DNA from: Desulforamulus hydrothermalis Lam5 = DSM 18033
Lineage (GTDB): Bacteria; Bacillota; Desulfotomaculia; Desulfotomaculales; Desulfotomaculaceae
DNA length: 64,000 nt
Direction of reading: 5' to 3'
Assembly (NCBI RefSeq): GCF_000315365.1
Contig: NZ_CAOS01000004.1
Location: 51,759 to 115,758, forward strand
Shown piece after piece: positions 1-9,706 of the stretch; position 1 is the first letter of the stretch, and each line of letters begins with the position of its first letter. A program made the translations under genes and the position numbers. Under the pieces are notes generated by a model. That model saw only the letters and a program-made list of their open reading frames with translations, ran no database searches and was not told the origin of the DNA.

Positions 1-186
1 GCCGGCTTAACCGACATTGCGGTGCTGGAGGGACACCGGGTGCAAACCGGGCAAGTTATTGGGAAAGTAGCGGCGGCAGCCGACGGTGAACCGGTGCTGC
101 ATTTTGAAGCAAGAGAAAACAACAAACTGATAGACCCCTTGAAAAAAATTAACCTGACCGACCGGCAGGAGAGTTTCCGGCCATGA
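1..186 (+). CDS. spoIVFA: SpoIVFA-like M23-domain protein, C-terminal end (partial)
   Basis: The first 61 codons of the window are open and end in TGA. The residues LHFEARENNKLIDPL are the usual C-terminal end of a LytM/M23 peptidase-like fold. The stop overlaps the start of the following spoIVFB-like gene (ATGA). In endospore formers spoIVFA, whose product carries a degenerate M23 domain, sits directly upstream of spoIVFB and its product holds the SpoIVFB protease inactive in the outer forespore membrane until signalled. The assignment rests mainly on this order and overlap; the 5' part lies outside the window. A generic M23 peptidase is the alternative. Confidence 0.7.
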   Translation, partial: AGLTDIAVLEGHRVQTGQVIGKVAAAADGEPVLHFEARENNKLIDPLKKINLTDRQESFRP

Positions 187-1064
187 GGGTAGGAAGCCTG
201 TGGGGTATTGATGTGCATGTCAACCTGCTGTTTTTGCTTCTCTTGGGTTTATATTTCGTGGCCGGCGTGTTAGAAAAGGGCCTGCTCATTTTTGCCCTGG
301 TTTTATGGCATGAGCTGGCCCATACAATGGCAGCCAGGTTGCTTGCTGTGCGGGTTATCGATGTAGAAATATTGCCTTTTGGCGGCGTAGCCCGGCTGGG
401 CGGCGAAATGAGTGTGCAGCCCGGCAAGGAAATAGCAGTGGCTCTGGCCGGTCCGGCCGCTAACCTGTTTTTGGTGGGGCTGGCCATGGGATTGAAAAAT
501 TACGGCTTCTGGTCAGCTGAGCTGGGCCCCTTCTTTATTCAAACCAACCTGATGCTGGCCTTTTTTAATCTTTTACCCGCCCTGCCGCTGGACGGGGGCA
601 GGATTCTGCGGGCTCTTTTATCACTGCAAGTGGGGTTGGCGGAGGCCACACTGCTGGCCGCCCGCTTGGGACAGGTAATAGCCGTGGGGGTAGCCTGCCT
701 GGGTGTGGTGGGTGTGCTGCACCGGACAGTGGGCTTGGATGTGGTAGTGATTGCCTTGTTTGTCCTGTATGCAGCCACCAAAGAAAAAAACCTGGCGCCT
801 TACTTGTTTGTGCGCCACCTGGCCTATAAAAAAGAGGAACTGGTTCAAGCCGGCGTGTTGCCGGCTGAGCAGCTGGTGGCACGGGCTGATGTGCCCGTCA
901 AAGAAATTGTGCGTTTGTTTGTACCCCAAAAGTTTTTTATTATTTTGTTGCTGGACCGACAGCTGGCTACCTTAGGGCAGGTTAATGAGGTGCAAGTGGT
1001 TGACGCCCTGTTTAACTATGGCCTGGAATATCCTGTTGGTTCCCTCTTAAAGCCCAAAATATAA
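183..1064 (+). CDS. spoIVFB: Stage IV sporulation intramembrane metalloprotease SpoIVFB (M50)
   Basis: This 293-residue polytopic membrane protein has the site-2-protease zinc motif HELAH at residues 43-47 and the third-ligand motif LDGGR with Asp137, both inside predicted membrane helices. The motif FGGVARLGG near residue 70 is also typical of SpoIVFB. In Bacillus this enzyme cleaves pro-sigma-K in the mother cell. The last 90 residues form a soluble tail that may be a degenerate CBS-type domain. The start overlaps the stop of the M23 gene, so the pair is translationally coupled. The neighbouring rplU-rpmA-spo0B-obgE block matches the known Firmicutes order. Confidence 0.9.
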   Translation: MRVGSLWGIDVHVNLLFLLLLGLYFVAGVLEKGLLIFALVLWHELAHTMAARLLAVRVIDVEILPFGGVARLGGEMSVQPGKEIAVALAGPAANLFLVGLAMGLKNYGFWSAELGPFFIQTNLMLAFFNLLPALPLDGGRILRALLSLQVGLAEATLLAARLGQVIAVGVACLGVVGVLHRTVGLDVVVIALFVLYAATKEKNLAPYLFVRHLAYKKEELVQAGVLPAEQLVARADVPVKEIVRLFVPQKFFIILLLDRQLATLGQVNEVQVVDALFNYGLEYPVGSLLKPKI

Positions 1065-1070
1065 TTTTAA

Positions 1071-1102
1071 GCTGCGGACCCTTAACGGGGGCCGCTCTTT
1101 TT
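1071..1102 (+). terminator. Probable intrinsic terminator after spoIVFB
   Basis: An imperfect GC-rich inverted repeat (GCGGACCC against GGGGGCCGC) is followed directly by a run of six T residues just downstream of the spoIVFB stop. It would end the sporulation transcript before the next operon. Confidence 0.55.
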
Positions 1103-1254
1103 TGGCGAGGTTAAGTGCTGCCCGGATGTGCCGGAGTTGACTAAGCAGGATTTATTTTATCGGGCGTAGAACATGTTTAAGGAATATTTTTCTAAAGATA
1201 AATGGCAATAATAGAAATAATTGTTTTTACAGACACGCATTATTGGAGGCAGAT

Positions 1255-3129
1255 ATGAATAAGTTGGAAAAAATTTTGGCCCGGGTAGAAAAACCAGGCC
1301 GCTATGTTGGCGGCGAGTGGAATGCCGTTAAAAAAGACTGGCAACAAGCAGACGTCAGGATAGCCTTTGCCTTTCCCGACGTTTATGAAGTGGGCATGTC
1401 TCACCTGGGTTTGCAAATACTCTACCATGTGGTAAACAAAAGGCCGGATACCTTGATGGAAAGGGTTTTTGCCCCTTGGGTTGATATGGAGGAACAGCTT
1501 CGCCGGGAGAAACTTTTTTTATTCAGCCTGGAATCCCAGCGTCCCCTAGGGGATTTTGACATGCTGGGCTTTACTTTGCAGTACGAAATGAGTTTTAGCA
1601 ATATCCTGAACATGCTGGATCTGGCCGGGCTGCCGGTACGTTCCGCACAACGGGGCCATACCATGCCGCTGGTCATTGCCGGGGGCCCCTGCGCCTTTAA
1701 CCCGGAACCGCTGGCCGAATTCATTGACCTGTTTGTGATTGGCGAAGGGGAAGAAGTCATTCATGAATTAATTGATGCTTACAAAGAAATGAAACAGCAA
1801 GGCGTCGGCCGCCGGGACATGTTGCGGCAGTTTGCCAAAACCATACCGGGCATTTATGTGCCTTCCCTGTATACAGTGCAGTATAACCGGGACAACACTG
1901 TGGCCTCAATAAACCCGGTGGCGGAGGGATTGCCTGCCCGCATTAGCAAACGGGTAGTGCGGGATTTCGATAATGTAGATTTTCCCACCAACCCCATTGT
2001 GCCATCGCTGGGCGTGGTACACGACCGGGCCATGTTAGAAGTGCTGCGCGGCTGCACCCGGGGTTGCCGCTTTTGCCAGGCAGGGGTCTTATACCGGCCG
2101 GTGCGGGAGAAAAAACCGGAAACATTGATCCGCCAGGCAGAACAAATGATTGCCGGCACCGGCCACGATGAGATTGCCCTCACCTCCTTAAGTACCGCTG
2201 ATTATACCGGGGTTGCCCGGCTGGTGAAAAACCTGCTCGATATTTACGGCGAGCGGGGCGTCAATGTGTCATTGCCCTCCCTGCGCTTGGATGCTTTTTC
2301 CATTGAGCTGGCCAAAGAGGTACAAAAGGTGCGCAAAAGCGGCCTGACCTTTGCGCCGGAGGCCGGCACCCAGCGGTTGCGGGATGTCATAAATAAAAAC
2401 GTTACCGAACAAAACCTGGTGGATGCAGTCAGCTCAGCCTTTCAAAACGGCTGGTCAGCGGTTAAGCTGTATTTTATGATTGGCCTGCCCACCGAAACAT
2501 ACCAGGACTTGGACGGTATTGCCGACATGGCTAAAAAAGTCATAGAGATCGGCCGGGCCTGCGGTGTGCCCAAAAACAGGCTGAAAGTTACCGTAAGCAC
2601 CTCCTCCTTTGTGCCCAAGGCTCATACCGCTTTCCAGTGGGAACCGCAAAATTCCTTGCAGGAGCTGCGTGAAAAGCAAAAGTATCTTAAGGAAAAACTG
2701 CGGGATAAGAGTATCAACTATAACTGGCATGACCCGGCCACCAGCTTTTTGGAAGCGGTCTTTGCCAAGGGCGACCGCCGCCTGGGCAGAGTGCTGGAGA
2801 AGGCCTGGGCTGACGGCGCCCGTTTTGACGGTTGGTCCGAGCATTTTAACTTTGACCTGTGGATGGCTGCCTTTGCAGCCGAGGGAATTGACCCTGCCTG
2901 GTACGCATACCGAAAAATTTCCTACGAAGAAGTTTTGCCCTGGGATCATATTGATGCGGGTGTCAGCAAGCGGTTTTTAATCAGAGAGCATAAAAAAGCA
3001 ATGGCTGAACAGCCAACGGCAGATTGCCGCACCGGCAAGTGTCCCGGCTGTGGCTTGTGTCCGGCCTTTGAAATTAAACCAAGTATTCTGGGAGGTGCGG
3101 AGATTGCCCCGTTACAGAGTGAAGTTTAG
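1255..3129 (+). CDS. B12-binding-type radical SAM protein (TIGR03960 family)
   Basis: This 624-residue protein has an N-terminal Rossmann/B12-binding-like region (about residues 1-190). A radical SAM core follows with CTRGCRFC, giving Cys267, Cys271 and Cys274 as [4Fe-4S] ligands, and then the FAPEAGTQRLRDVINKN segment typical of this family. A Cys-rich tail (C-x5-C-x2-C-x2-C) closes it. The reaction of the family is not established. In many Firmicutes it lies directly before a DUF2344 protein and Rne/Rng near rplU, exactly as here. I chose ATG 1255 because GGAGG lies 5-6 bases upstream; the in-frame TTG at 1243 overlaps that ribosome binding site. Confidence 0.88.
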   Translation: MNKLEKILARVEKPGRYVGGEWNAVKKDWQQADVRIAFAFPDVYEVGMSHLGLQILYHVVNKRPDTLMERVFAPWVDMEEQLRREKLFLFSLESQRPLGDFDMLGFTLQYEMSFSNILNMLDLAGLPVRSAQRGHTMPLVIAGGPCAFNPEPLAEFIDLFVIGEGEEVIHELIDAYKEMKQQGVGRRDMLRQFAKTIPGIYVPSLYTVQYNRDNTVASINPVAEGLPARISKRVVRDFDNVDFPTNPIVPSLGVVHDRAMLEVLRGCTRGCRFCQAGVLYRPVREKKPETLIRQAEQMIAGTGHDEIALTSLSTADYTGVARLVKNLLDIYGERGVNVSLPSLRLDAFSIELAKEVQKVRKSGLTFAPEAGTQRLRDVINKNVTEQNLVDAVSSAFQNGWSAVKLYFMIGLPTETYQDLDGIADMAKKVIEIGRACGVPKNRLKVTVSTSSFVPKAHTAFQWEPQNSLQELREKQKYLKEKLRDKSINYNWHDPATSFLEAVFAKGDRRLGRVLEKAWADGARFDGWSEHFNFDLWMAAFAAEGIDPAWYAYRKISYEEVLPWDHIDAGVSKRFLIREHKKAMAEQPTADCRTGKCPGCGLCPAFEIKPSILGGAEIAPLQSEV

Positions 3130-3799
3130 CAAAGACGGCCCCGCCCGCTACAGTTCCCATCTGGATATGGTACGCTTTTTTGACCGTTCGACCAGACGGG
3201 CCGGACTTCCGGTGGCATTTTCCGAGGGTTTTAATCCCCACCCTAAATTCAGCTTTGCAGCCCCGTTGCCGGTGGGAGTGGCGGGTCTGGAAGAATATAT
3301 GGATATGGAGTTGAAGGAATACCTGGCACCGGATGAGATTGCCCGCCGGCTGGCGGAAAATTTACCGGCGGGTTATGCCATACGGGGCATTAAGGAAGTG
3401 CCCGGCCAGGCCCCTGCTTTAATGTCCCGGGTATCCAGAGCTGCTTACCGGGCTGTGACTGCTGCACCCGACAGCTACAGCGAAAGAGCATTGCAGGCAG
3501 TTATTGAGCGGTTGATGTCCCGGCAAGAGATTTACATTTCCCGGCAGAGCAAAGGCAAAAGCAAGGATGTTAATATCCGCCCCGGCATTTTTAGACTGGC
3601 AGGCAGCCTAAAAGGGCATATACTAGAAATAAATATGGAACTGTTAATCGGCAGCACAGGGAATGTTCGTCCCGAAGAAGTTTTGCGCCTGTTGTCCGGA
3701 GACGGGGGAATTCCCGTAGATCCGGAAGATTTTCGCATTTACCGTACCGCTCTGTTGGCCGAGGGTGATACCGGGCCCGTTTCTCTGTGGGAGGCATAA
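3104..3799 (+). CDS. Radical-SAM-associated protein, DUF2344 (TIGR03936 family)
   Basis: The N-terminus reads YRVKFSKDGPARYSSHLD and continues with AFSEGFNPHPKFSFA, the signature of the DUF2344 family. That family occurs either fused to, or immediately after, the TIGR03960 radical SAM protein. The family's function is unknown; the constant linkage suggests a shared modification pathway. The gene overlaps the end of the radical SAM gene. I prefer TTG 3104 as start because GGGAGG ends 8 bases before it, whereas GTG 3095 overlaps the ribosome binding site. Length is about 231 residues. Confidence 0.8.
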   Translation: MPRYRVKFSKDGPARYSSHLDMVRFFDRSTRRAGLPVAFSEGFNPHPKFSFAAPLPVGVAGLEEYMDMELKEYLAPDEIARRLAENLPAGYAIRGIKEVPGQAPALMSRVSRAAYRAVTAAPDSYSERALQAVIERLMSRQEIYISRQSKGKSKDVNIRPGIFRLAGSLKGHILEINMELLIGSTGNVRPEEVLRLLSGDGGIPVDPEDFRIYRTALLAEGDTGPVSLWEA

Positions 3800-3824
3800 G
3801 GACCGGGGCAGGAGAGGAAAAATT

Positions 3825-5504
3825 ATGCTGAAAGAAATTGTGATTAACGTGCAGGAAGAAGAAACCAGGGTTGCCGTGCTGGAAGACAGGGTGCTAATGG
3901 AAGTATATATAGAGCGTTCCCAAAACCAGCGGCTGGTTGGCAATATTTTTAAAGGAAAGGTAGAAAACGTCCTGCCGGGCATGCAAGCGGCCTTTGTAGA
4001 TATCGGTCTGGAGAAAAATGCCTTTTTATATGTAGAAGACGCGCAGCCCTCGCGCCACCCGGAAGCAGCCCATCAAACGGGTTTGCATGTCAACATCGGC
4101 GATATCCTAAAACAAGGACAGGAAATAATCGTACAAATTGTCAAGGAACCCATAGGTACCAAAGGTCCCCGGGTAACCACCCATATTACGCTGCCCGGCC
4201 GCTACCTGGTACTTATGCCCACGGTTGACTATATCGGGATTTCCCGCCGCATTGAGTCAGAAAAAGAGCGGGAACGGCTGAAAGAGTTGGCTGCCCGGGT
4301 AAAGCCGGAAGGCATGGGCGTTATTGTGCGCACGGTGGCTGAAGGGGTAGAGGAAGAAGAATTCCGCCAGGATATCCTGTTATTAAGCAAACTGTGGCGT
4401 AAAATTCAAAACCGGGCCGCCAATACCGCCGCTCCCAACCTGCTGCACAGGGATTTGGAGCTGGTGCAGCGGATGCTGCGGGATATTTTCAGCGAAGACG
4501 TGGATCGCCTTACTTTAGATTCCCGCAGCGAATACGAAAAAACCCTGGAAATTTTGGATATGATTAATCCCCGGCTCAAACAAAAGGTTTTCCTGGATGA
4601 GCGGGAAAATATATTCGAAGATTACGGCATAGCCGTTGAGCTGGAAAAAGCCCTTAAACGCAAGGTATGGCTTAAATGCGGGGCTTACCTGGTGATCGAC
4701 CAGGCCGAAGCCCTGACAGCCATAGACGTCAACACCGGCAAATATGTGGGCAGCACCACCCTGGAGGATACTGTCTTAAAAACTAATTTGGATGCTGCGG
4801 TGGAGATTGCCCGGCAGCTGCGGTTAAGAAATATTGGCGGCATTATTATTGTTGATTTTATCGACATGGCGGAAGAAGAACACCGCCAACAAGTACTGGC
4901 GACGCTGGAGGAAGAAATTAAAAAAGATAAAACCAAAACCAATATTCTTGGCATTACCCAACTGGGGCTGGTAGAAATGACCCGCAAAAAAGTCCGCCCC
5001 TCGCTGGCGGAAGTGGTGCAAAAACCATGTCCCTATTGTGAAGGCCGAGGAAAGGTGCTTTCAGAAGAAACCGTCAGTATCCAGTTAAAAAGCCAAATCT
5101 ATCAATTGGCCCGCCAGACGGCGGCAGAAACCATACTGGTGGAGGCCAACCCGGTGGTGGCAGCCAGATTAATTGGCGCCGGCGGGGTGAATTTGCGGGA
5201 ATTGGAACATAAAACCGGCAAAAACCTCTATATCCGCGGCTCGGCTACCCATCATTTAGAACAGGTTTCCATCAAGCCCTTATCCGAGCAGGAAGAAATA
5301 TCATCCCAGACCGTACCGGTTAAAGCCGGGGAGATTATTGAGCTAAAGGTAGAAGAACCCCACATTTCCAATCCCAGCGACGGCATCGCCAGGTTGGAAG
5401 GCTTTATTATCGACGTGGAAGGCGGCGGCGCCCTGGTGGGAGAAGTTGTGACGGTGGAAATTGTTAAAGTACACCGCACCTATGCCAAAGCCAGATTAAT
5501 TTAA
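3825..5504 (+). CDS. rng: Ribonuclease E/G family endoribonuclease
   Basis: This 559-residue protein matches the RNase E/G catalytic core. An S1 RNA-binding domain covers about residues 35-130 (GNIFKGKVENVLPGMQAAFVDIG). The DNase-like catalytic segment carries AIDVNTGKYVG with the metal-binding Asp, and the zinc-link motif CPYCEGRG follows. It lacks the long E. coli-type C-terminal degradosome scaffold, so it is an RNase G-sized enzyme with a short C-terminal TRAM-like tail. It probably acts in rRNA/mRNA processing. ATG 3825 is chosen because GGAGAGGAAAAATT precedes it. Confidence 0.92.
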   Translation: MLKEIVINVQEEETRVAVLEDRVLMEVYIERSQNQRLVGNIFKGKVENVLPGMQAAFVDIGLEKNAFLYVEDAQPSRHPEAAHQTGLHVNIGDILKQGQEIIVQIVKEPIGTKGPRVTTHITLPGRYLVLMPTVDYIGISRRIESEKERERLKELAARVKPEGMGVIVRTVAEGVEEEEFRQDILLLSKLWRKIQNRAANTAAPNLLHRDLELVQRMLRDIFSEDVDRLTLDSRSEYEKTLEILDMINPRLKQKVFLDERENIFEDYGIAVELEKALKRKVWLKCGAYLVIDQAEALTAIDVNTGKYVGSTTLEDTVLKTNLDAAVEIARQLRLRNIGGIIIVDFIDMAEEEHRQQVLATLEEEIKKDKTKTNILGITQLGLVEMTRKKVRPSLAEVVQKPCPYCEGRGKVLSEETVSIQLKSQIYQLARQTAAETILVEANPVVAARLIGAGGVNLRELEHKTGKNLYIRGSATHHLEQVSIKPLSEQEEISSQTVPVKAGEIIELKVEEPHISNPSDGIARLEGFIIDVEGGGALVGEVVTVEIVKVHRTYAKARLI

Positions 5505-5514
5505 ACCCCTTACA

Positions 5515-5542
5515 TTGACAAATAACTCGGATGTGGTAAAAT
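5515..5542 (+). promoter_or_regulatory. Sigma-A-type promoter of rplU-rpmA
   Basis: TTGACA (5515-5520) and TAAAAT (5537-5542) are separated by 16 bases, just after the stop of the RNase gene. Transcription should begin near 5549, about 97 bases before rplU. Confidence 0.75.
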
Positions 5543-5548
5543 ATAAAT

Positions 5549-5645
5549 CTGTAGGTGCTTTTTTGCCCACATACCGCTCAGCAGAGGTTTTAAACCGGCC
5601 CGGCCGGTACCTTGATGGCGAGTCCTGACAGGGGGAGGTGTAGTT
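5549..5645 (+). promoter_or_regulatory. Probable structured 5' leader of rplU (L21 leader-like)
   Basis: The untranslated region between the promoter and rplU contains GC-rich segments able to pair (CCGGCCCGGCCGG) and ends in TTGATGGCGAGTCCTGACAG before the ribosome binding site. Firmicutes rplU genes commonly carry an autoregulatory L21 leader RNA. Assignment to that class is by position and general appearance only; a covariance-model search was not possible. Confidence 0.45.
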
Positions 5646-5957
5646 ATGTACGCAGTGATAGTTACCGGTGGCAAGCAGTACAAGGTTCAGGAAGGCGATA
5701 CCCTGTACATTGAAAAATTGCCTGCCGAAGCAGGTCAAAAGGTTGAAGTAACCGATGTCCTGCTGGTGGAAAAGGATGGCCAACTGAAGGTAGGTACCCC
5801 TAAAGTAGAAGGGGCCAAAGTAATCCTGGATGTTGTACGCCATGGCAAAGGCAAAAAAATTATTGTCTTCAAATACAAGCCTAAGAAAAACTACCGCCGC
5901 AAGAAAGGCCATCGCCAGCCTTTCACCCAGGTGGTTGTAGAAAAGATTGAAGCTTAG
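5646..5957 (+). CDS. rplU: 50S ribosomal protein L21
   Basis: This 103-residue protein opens with [18 protein letters not shown] and contains [29 protein letters not shown], the conserved L21 rRNA-binding region. It is full length. GGGGGAGG precedes the ATG. It is followed after 33 bases by rpmA, leaving no room for the Prp (YsxB) protease gene found between these two genes in many Firmicutes. Confidence 0.98.
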   Translation: MYAVIVTGGKQYKVQEGDTLYIEKLPAEAGQKVEVTDVLLVEKDGQLKVGTPKVEGAKVILDVVRHGKGKKIIVFKYKPKKNYRRKKGHRQPFTQVVVEKIEA

Positions 5958-5990
5958 TTTATTCGGTCACCGATAGGGAGGTGAGACTTT

Positions 5991-6260
5991 ATGGCTCATA
6001 AGAAAGGCGTCGGCAGTTCACGTAACGGTCGTGATTCAGAATCCAAACGGCTTGGGGTAAAAGAAGGCGACGGTAAATTTGTTACCGCCGGCAGCATTCT
6101 GGTCAGACAGCGGGGCACTAAAATTTACCCCGGTGCCAATGTCGGTCGTGGCGGCGACGACACCCTGTTTGCCAAAGTAGACGGCATTGTTAGATTTGAG
6201 CGTAAAGGTCGGGACAAAAAACAAGTCAGCATTGTGGTTCCCGAAGTTATTGCGCAGTAA
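5991..6260 (+). CDS. rpmA: 50S ribosomal protein L27
   Basis: The 89-residue product begins [20 protein letters not shown], the mature L27 N-terminus that reaches the peptidyl-transferase centre. It lacks the short cleavable N-terminal extension (FFASKK type) seen in Bacillus and Staphylococcus, consistent with the absence of Prp. GGGAGGTGAG precedes the start, and a strong terminator follows the stop. Confidence 0.98.
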   Translation: MAHKKGVGSSRNGRDSESKRLGVKEGDGKFVTAGSILVRQRGTKIYPGANVGRGGDDTLFAKVDGIVRFERKGRDKKQVSIVVPEVIAQ

Positions 6261-6265
6261 CTTTT

Positions 6266-6296
6266 AACCAGCCTGCAGAAACAGGCTGGTTTTTTA
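6266..6296 (+). terminator. Intrinsic terminator after rpmA
   Basis: AACCAGCCTG and CAGGCTGGTT form a perfect 10-bp stem around a short loop and are followed by a T run, six bases after the rpmA stop. Confidence 0.9.
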
Positions 6297-6369
6297 GTGT
6301 TTGTGCCAGGAGGGAAATAAAACCTGCTGTCGAATATTTTGGCAAACAGTCTTGAAAGGAAGTTGACCA

Positions 6370-6948
6370 ATGGAACTCAAAGGTCTTTTAGAAGTTATCC
6401 AGGTGCAAAGGCATGATTTTTTAAACCATTTACAGGTGATTTCCGGTCTGCTCCAACTGAACAAAGGGGAACGAGTGAGGGACTATATCAAGCAGGTTTG
6501 CGGGGAATACGAGCGCCTGGCCCGGGTTACCCGCCTATCTTCCCCGGAAGTCAAGGCTGTTATTTTAATTGCCCAGAACGAAGCCGCCAAACACCAGGTG
6601 GATTTCGCCATAGATATTGACAGCAACTTAGCCTCCCTGGCCGTACCCGGCGAGGTGGCTGCTGCAGCACTTGATCGTTCTTTTAAACAAGCGCTGAAAT
6701 TCCTGGCGCCGCCGCAAGTAACCGACCGTCGCCTCAAGCTGTCTGTCAGCGAAGGCGAACGCAAAATCACTTTTAAGCTGGGAGTGCCCGGCATGGCGGC
6801 GGAAGTAGCCAAGGAAGCCGGCGAGCAAATGGAGCTGGCACAATTTTTAGCACCCTACAACAGCACTGCCAAGCTGGCTGTGACAGATAAAGGGGCGGAA
6901 GTATACCTGGTCTTTCCGCGGAGTACTTCAGACAAGGTGAGTAAATAA
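6370..6948 (+). CDS. spo0B: Spo0B-like sporulation phosphotransferase
   Basis: This 192-residue protein starts with a helical hairpin carrying RHDFLNHLQVISGLLQLNK. The His15 in it corresponds to the phosphorylated histidine of Spo0B, which passes phosphate from Spo0F to Spo0A. The C-terminal half is a degenerate GHKL-like ATPase fold without clear N/G boxes, as expected for Spo0B. The location between rpmA and obg is the classical one. The sequence is divergent from Bacillus Spo0B, so the symbol rests partly on synteny. Confidence 0.82.
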   Translation: MELKGLLEVIQVQRHDFLNHLQVISGLLQLNKGERVRDYIKQVCGEYERLARVTRLSSPEVKAVILIAQNEAAKHQVDFAIDIDSNLASLAVPGEVAAAALDRSFKQALKFLAPPQVTDRRLKLSVSEGERKITFKLGVPGMAAEVAKEAGEQMELAQFLAPYNSTAKLAVTDKGAEVYLVFPRSTSDKVSK

Positions 6949-7008
6949 TATTAACAATGGCAAATCAGGCTTAAGAAGTAAAAGACGGTAAATAATACTA
7001 CTGGGTGA

Positions 7009-8292
<1,284 letters not shown>

Positions 8293-8317
8293 AGCGGCCG
8301 AGAAGGCGGCAATTCTC

Positions 8318-8995
8318 TTGCCTGAACTGACGGAAGCGGTTTTCTTGAACAGAAAAAACCGCTTTGTCGGCAGGGTGGAAGTGGCGGGCCGGCCTTATGA
8401 CGCCCATGTGCCAAGTTCCGGCAGAATGAAGGAGCTGCTTTTTCCCGGTAACCGGGTTTATGTGGCGGCCATGCCGCCGGGTAAAAAAACCGGCTACCGT
8501 ATACACCTGGCTGCTTTTGGGGGAGTTTTGGTTTCGGTGGACTCCCTGCTGCCCAACCGGCTTATCAACCTGGCCCTGGCCGGCGGCATATTGGATCAGT
8601 TTGCCGGTTATCAAGAAATAAAGAAAGAAGTGGGCTACGGGGCAAGCCGCTTTGATTTTTATCTGAGCGGTGCTGCCGGCAGGTGCTTGATGGAAGTAAA
8701 ATCTGTAACCCTGGTGGAAGAAGGGGTTGCCAAGTTTCCGGATGCCCCGTCCGAACGGGGCACCAAACACTTGCTGGAACTGGCCCGGGCGGCGGCTGCC
8801 GGTATACGGGCGGCAGTTATATTTGTGGTACAGCGGGAGGATGCTGCCGGCTTTTCTCCCAACCAGGCTGCCGACCCACCCTTTGCCCGGGCTCTGCGCC
8901 AGGCTGCCGCTGCCGGCGTGGAAATATCCGCCCTGTCTTGCCAAGTTACCAGAAGTACTGTCAGGCTGCAGCATTACTTGCCTGTCCAGTTATAG
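8318..8995 (+). CDS. sfsA: SfsA-family DNA/RNA nuclease-like protein
   Basis: The conserved SfsA pattern is present: an N-terminal NRKNRFVGRVEV segment, HVPSSGRMKELLFPG, a PD-(D/E)xK-like core (YGASRFDFYL, CLMEVKSVTLV) and DAPSERGTKHLLEL. SfsA was named for sugar-fermentation stimulation in E. coli; its biochemical role is uncertain. I prefer TTG 8318 (LPELTEAVF), preceded by GAGAAGGCGG, because family members begin at this point. An in-frame TTG at 8261 lies inside obgE and lacks a ribosome binding site. Length from 8318 is 225 residues. Confidence 0.85.
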   Translation: MPELTEAVFLNRKNRFVGRVEVAGRPYDAHVPSSGRMKELLFPGNRVYVAAMPPGKKTGYRIHLAAFGGVLVSVDSLLPNRLINLALAGGILDQFAGYQEIKKEVGYGASRFDFYLSGAAGRCLMEVKSVTLVEEGVAKFPDAPSERGTKHLLELARAAAAGIRAAVIFVVQREDAAGFSPNQAADPPFARALRQAAAAGVEISALSCQVTRSTVRLQHYLPVQL

Positions 8996-9011
8996 AGGAG
9001 GAGTGGAGCAA

Positions 9012-9518
9012 ATGAAAGAAGACGTCAAGTACAACGACCATTTAAAGGAACTGCTGGAGCAACTGCCTAAAGGAGCCTTTCTAACCGTCAAAGATGGTGA
9101 CAAACTAAACACTATGACCATCGGCTGGGGTACTGTGGGCTTCATCTGGCAAAAGCCGGTTTTTGTGGTGATGGTTCGGAAATCCAGGTATACCTACCAT
9201 TTGTTAGAAAACGCCCAAGAATTTACGGTCAGCATCCCTGTCAAAAAAGATTTGAAAAAAGCTCTGGCTTTTTGCGGTACTAAATCAGGCCGCGAATTTG
9301 ATAAATTTAAGGAATGCAAGCTCACCCCGGAACCCGGGAAAGTAGTCAACACGCCGGTTATCGGTGAATGTGATTTGCACTATGAGTGCAAGGTTATCTA
9401 CCGGCAGTCCATGGAACCTGCTTTGGTGGCAGAAAACATTAAGAAACTGGCCTACGCCAAAGGCGACTACCACGTTATGTACTACGGTGAAATTGTAGCT
9501 TGTTACGTTAAGGAGTAG
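9012..9518 (+). CDS. Flavin reductase-like (FMN-binding split barrel) protein
   Basis: This 168-residue protein resembles the flavin-reductase-like family. It has the NTMTIGWGTVGFIWQKPVF strand pair that binds FMN, VRKSRYTYHLLE, and a C-terminal half beginning FCGTKSGREFDKFKE. Such proteins in anaerobes bind FMN and may act as NAD(P)H:flavin oxidoreductases or flavoredoxin-like carriers; the substrate cannot be told. GGAGGAG precedes ATG 9012 closely. It is probably monocistronic and ends before a clear terminator. Confidence 0.85.
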   Translation: MKEDVKYNDHLKELLEQLPKGAFLTVKDGDKLNTMTIGWGTVGFIWQKPVFVVMVRKSRYTYHLLENAQEFTVSIPVKKDLKKALAFCGTKSGREFDKFKECKLTPEPGKVVNTPVIGECDLHYECKVIYRQSMEPALVAENIKKLAYAKGDYHVMYYGEIVACYVKE

Positions 9519-9578
9519 ATTTAATAGCGGCACTGAAACAATACATATATATATATGTTGGAAGTTAATGCAAATGTA

Positions 9579-9606
9579 AGCCGGTCCGAGGACCGGTTTT
9601 TGTTTT
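9579..9606 (+). terminator. Intrinsic terminator between the housekeeping block and the CRISPR locus
   Basis: CCGGTCC and GGACCGG form a perfect stem with a two-base loop and are followed by TTTTTGTTTT. It lies 60 bases after the flavin reductase stop. The intergenic stretch also holds a short AT dinucleotide run (9544-9556). Confidence 0.85.
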
Positions 9607-9706
9607 ATAAAAAATATGGAATATTCTGCATAATAAAGAGGAAAATTATAGAAAAAGGAGAATTGTAATTTAAATTTATTTCCCATTTACAAGGGGGCTA
9701 TATATC

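Noticed and set aside
149..487. Minus-strand frames in the housekeeping region, such as 149-487, 539-781 and 8192-8974
   Set aside because: They lie opposite clearly real genes, have odd composition and show no family motifs.
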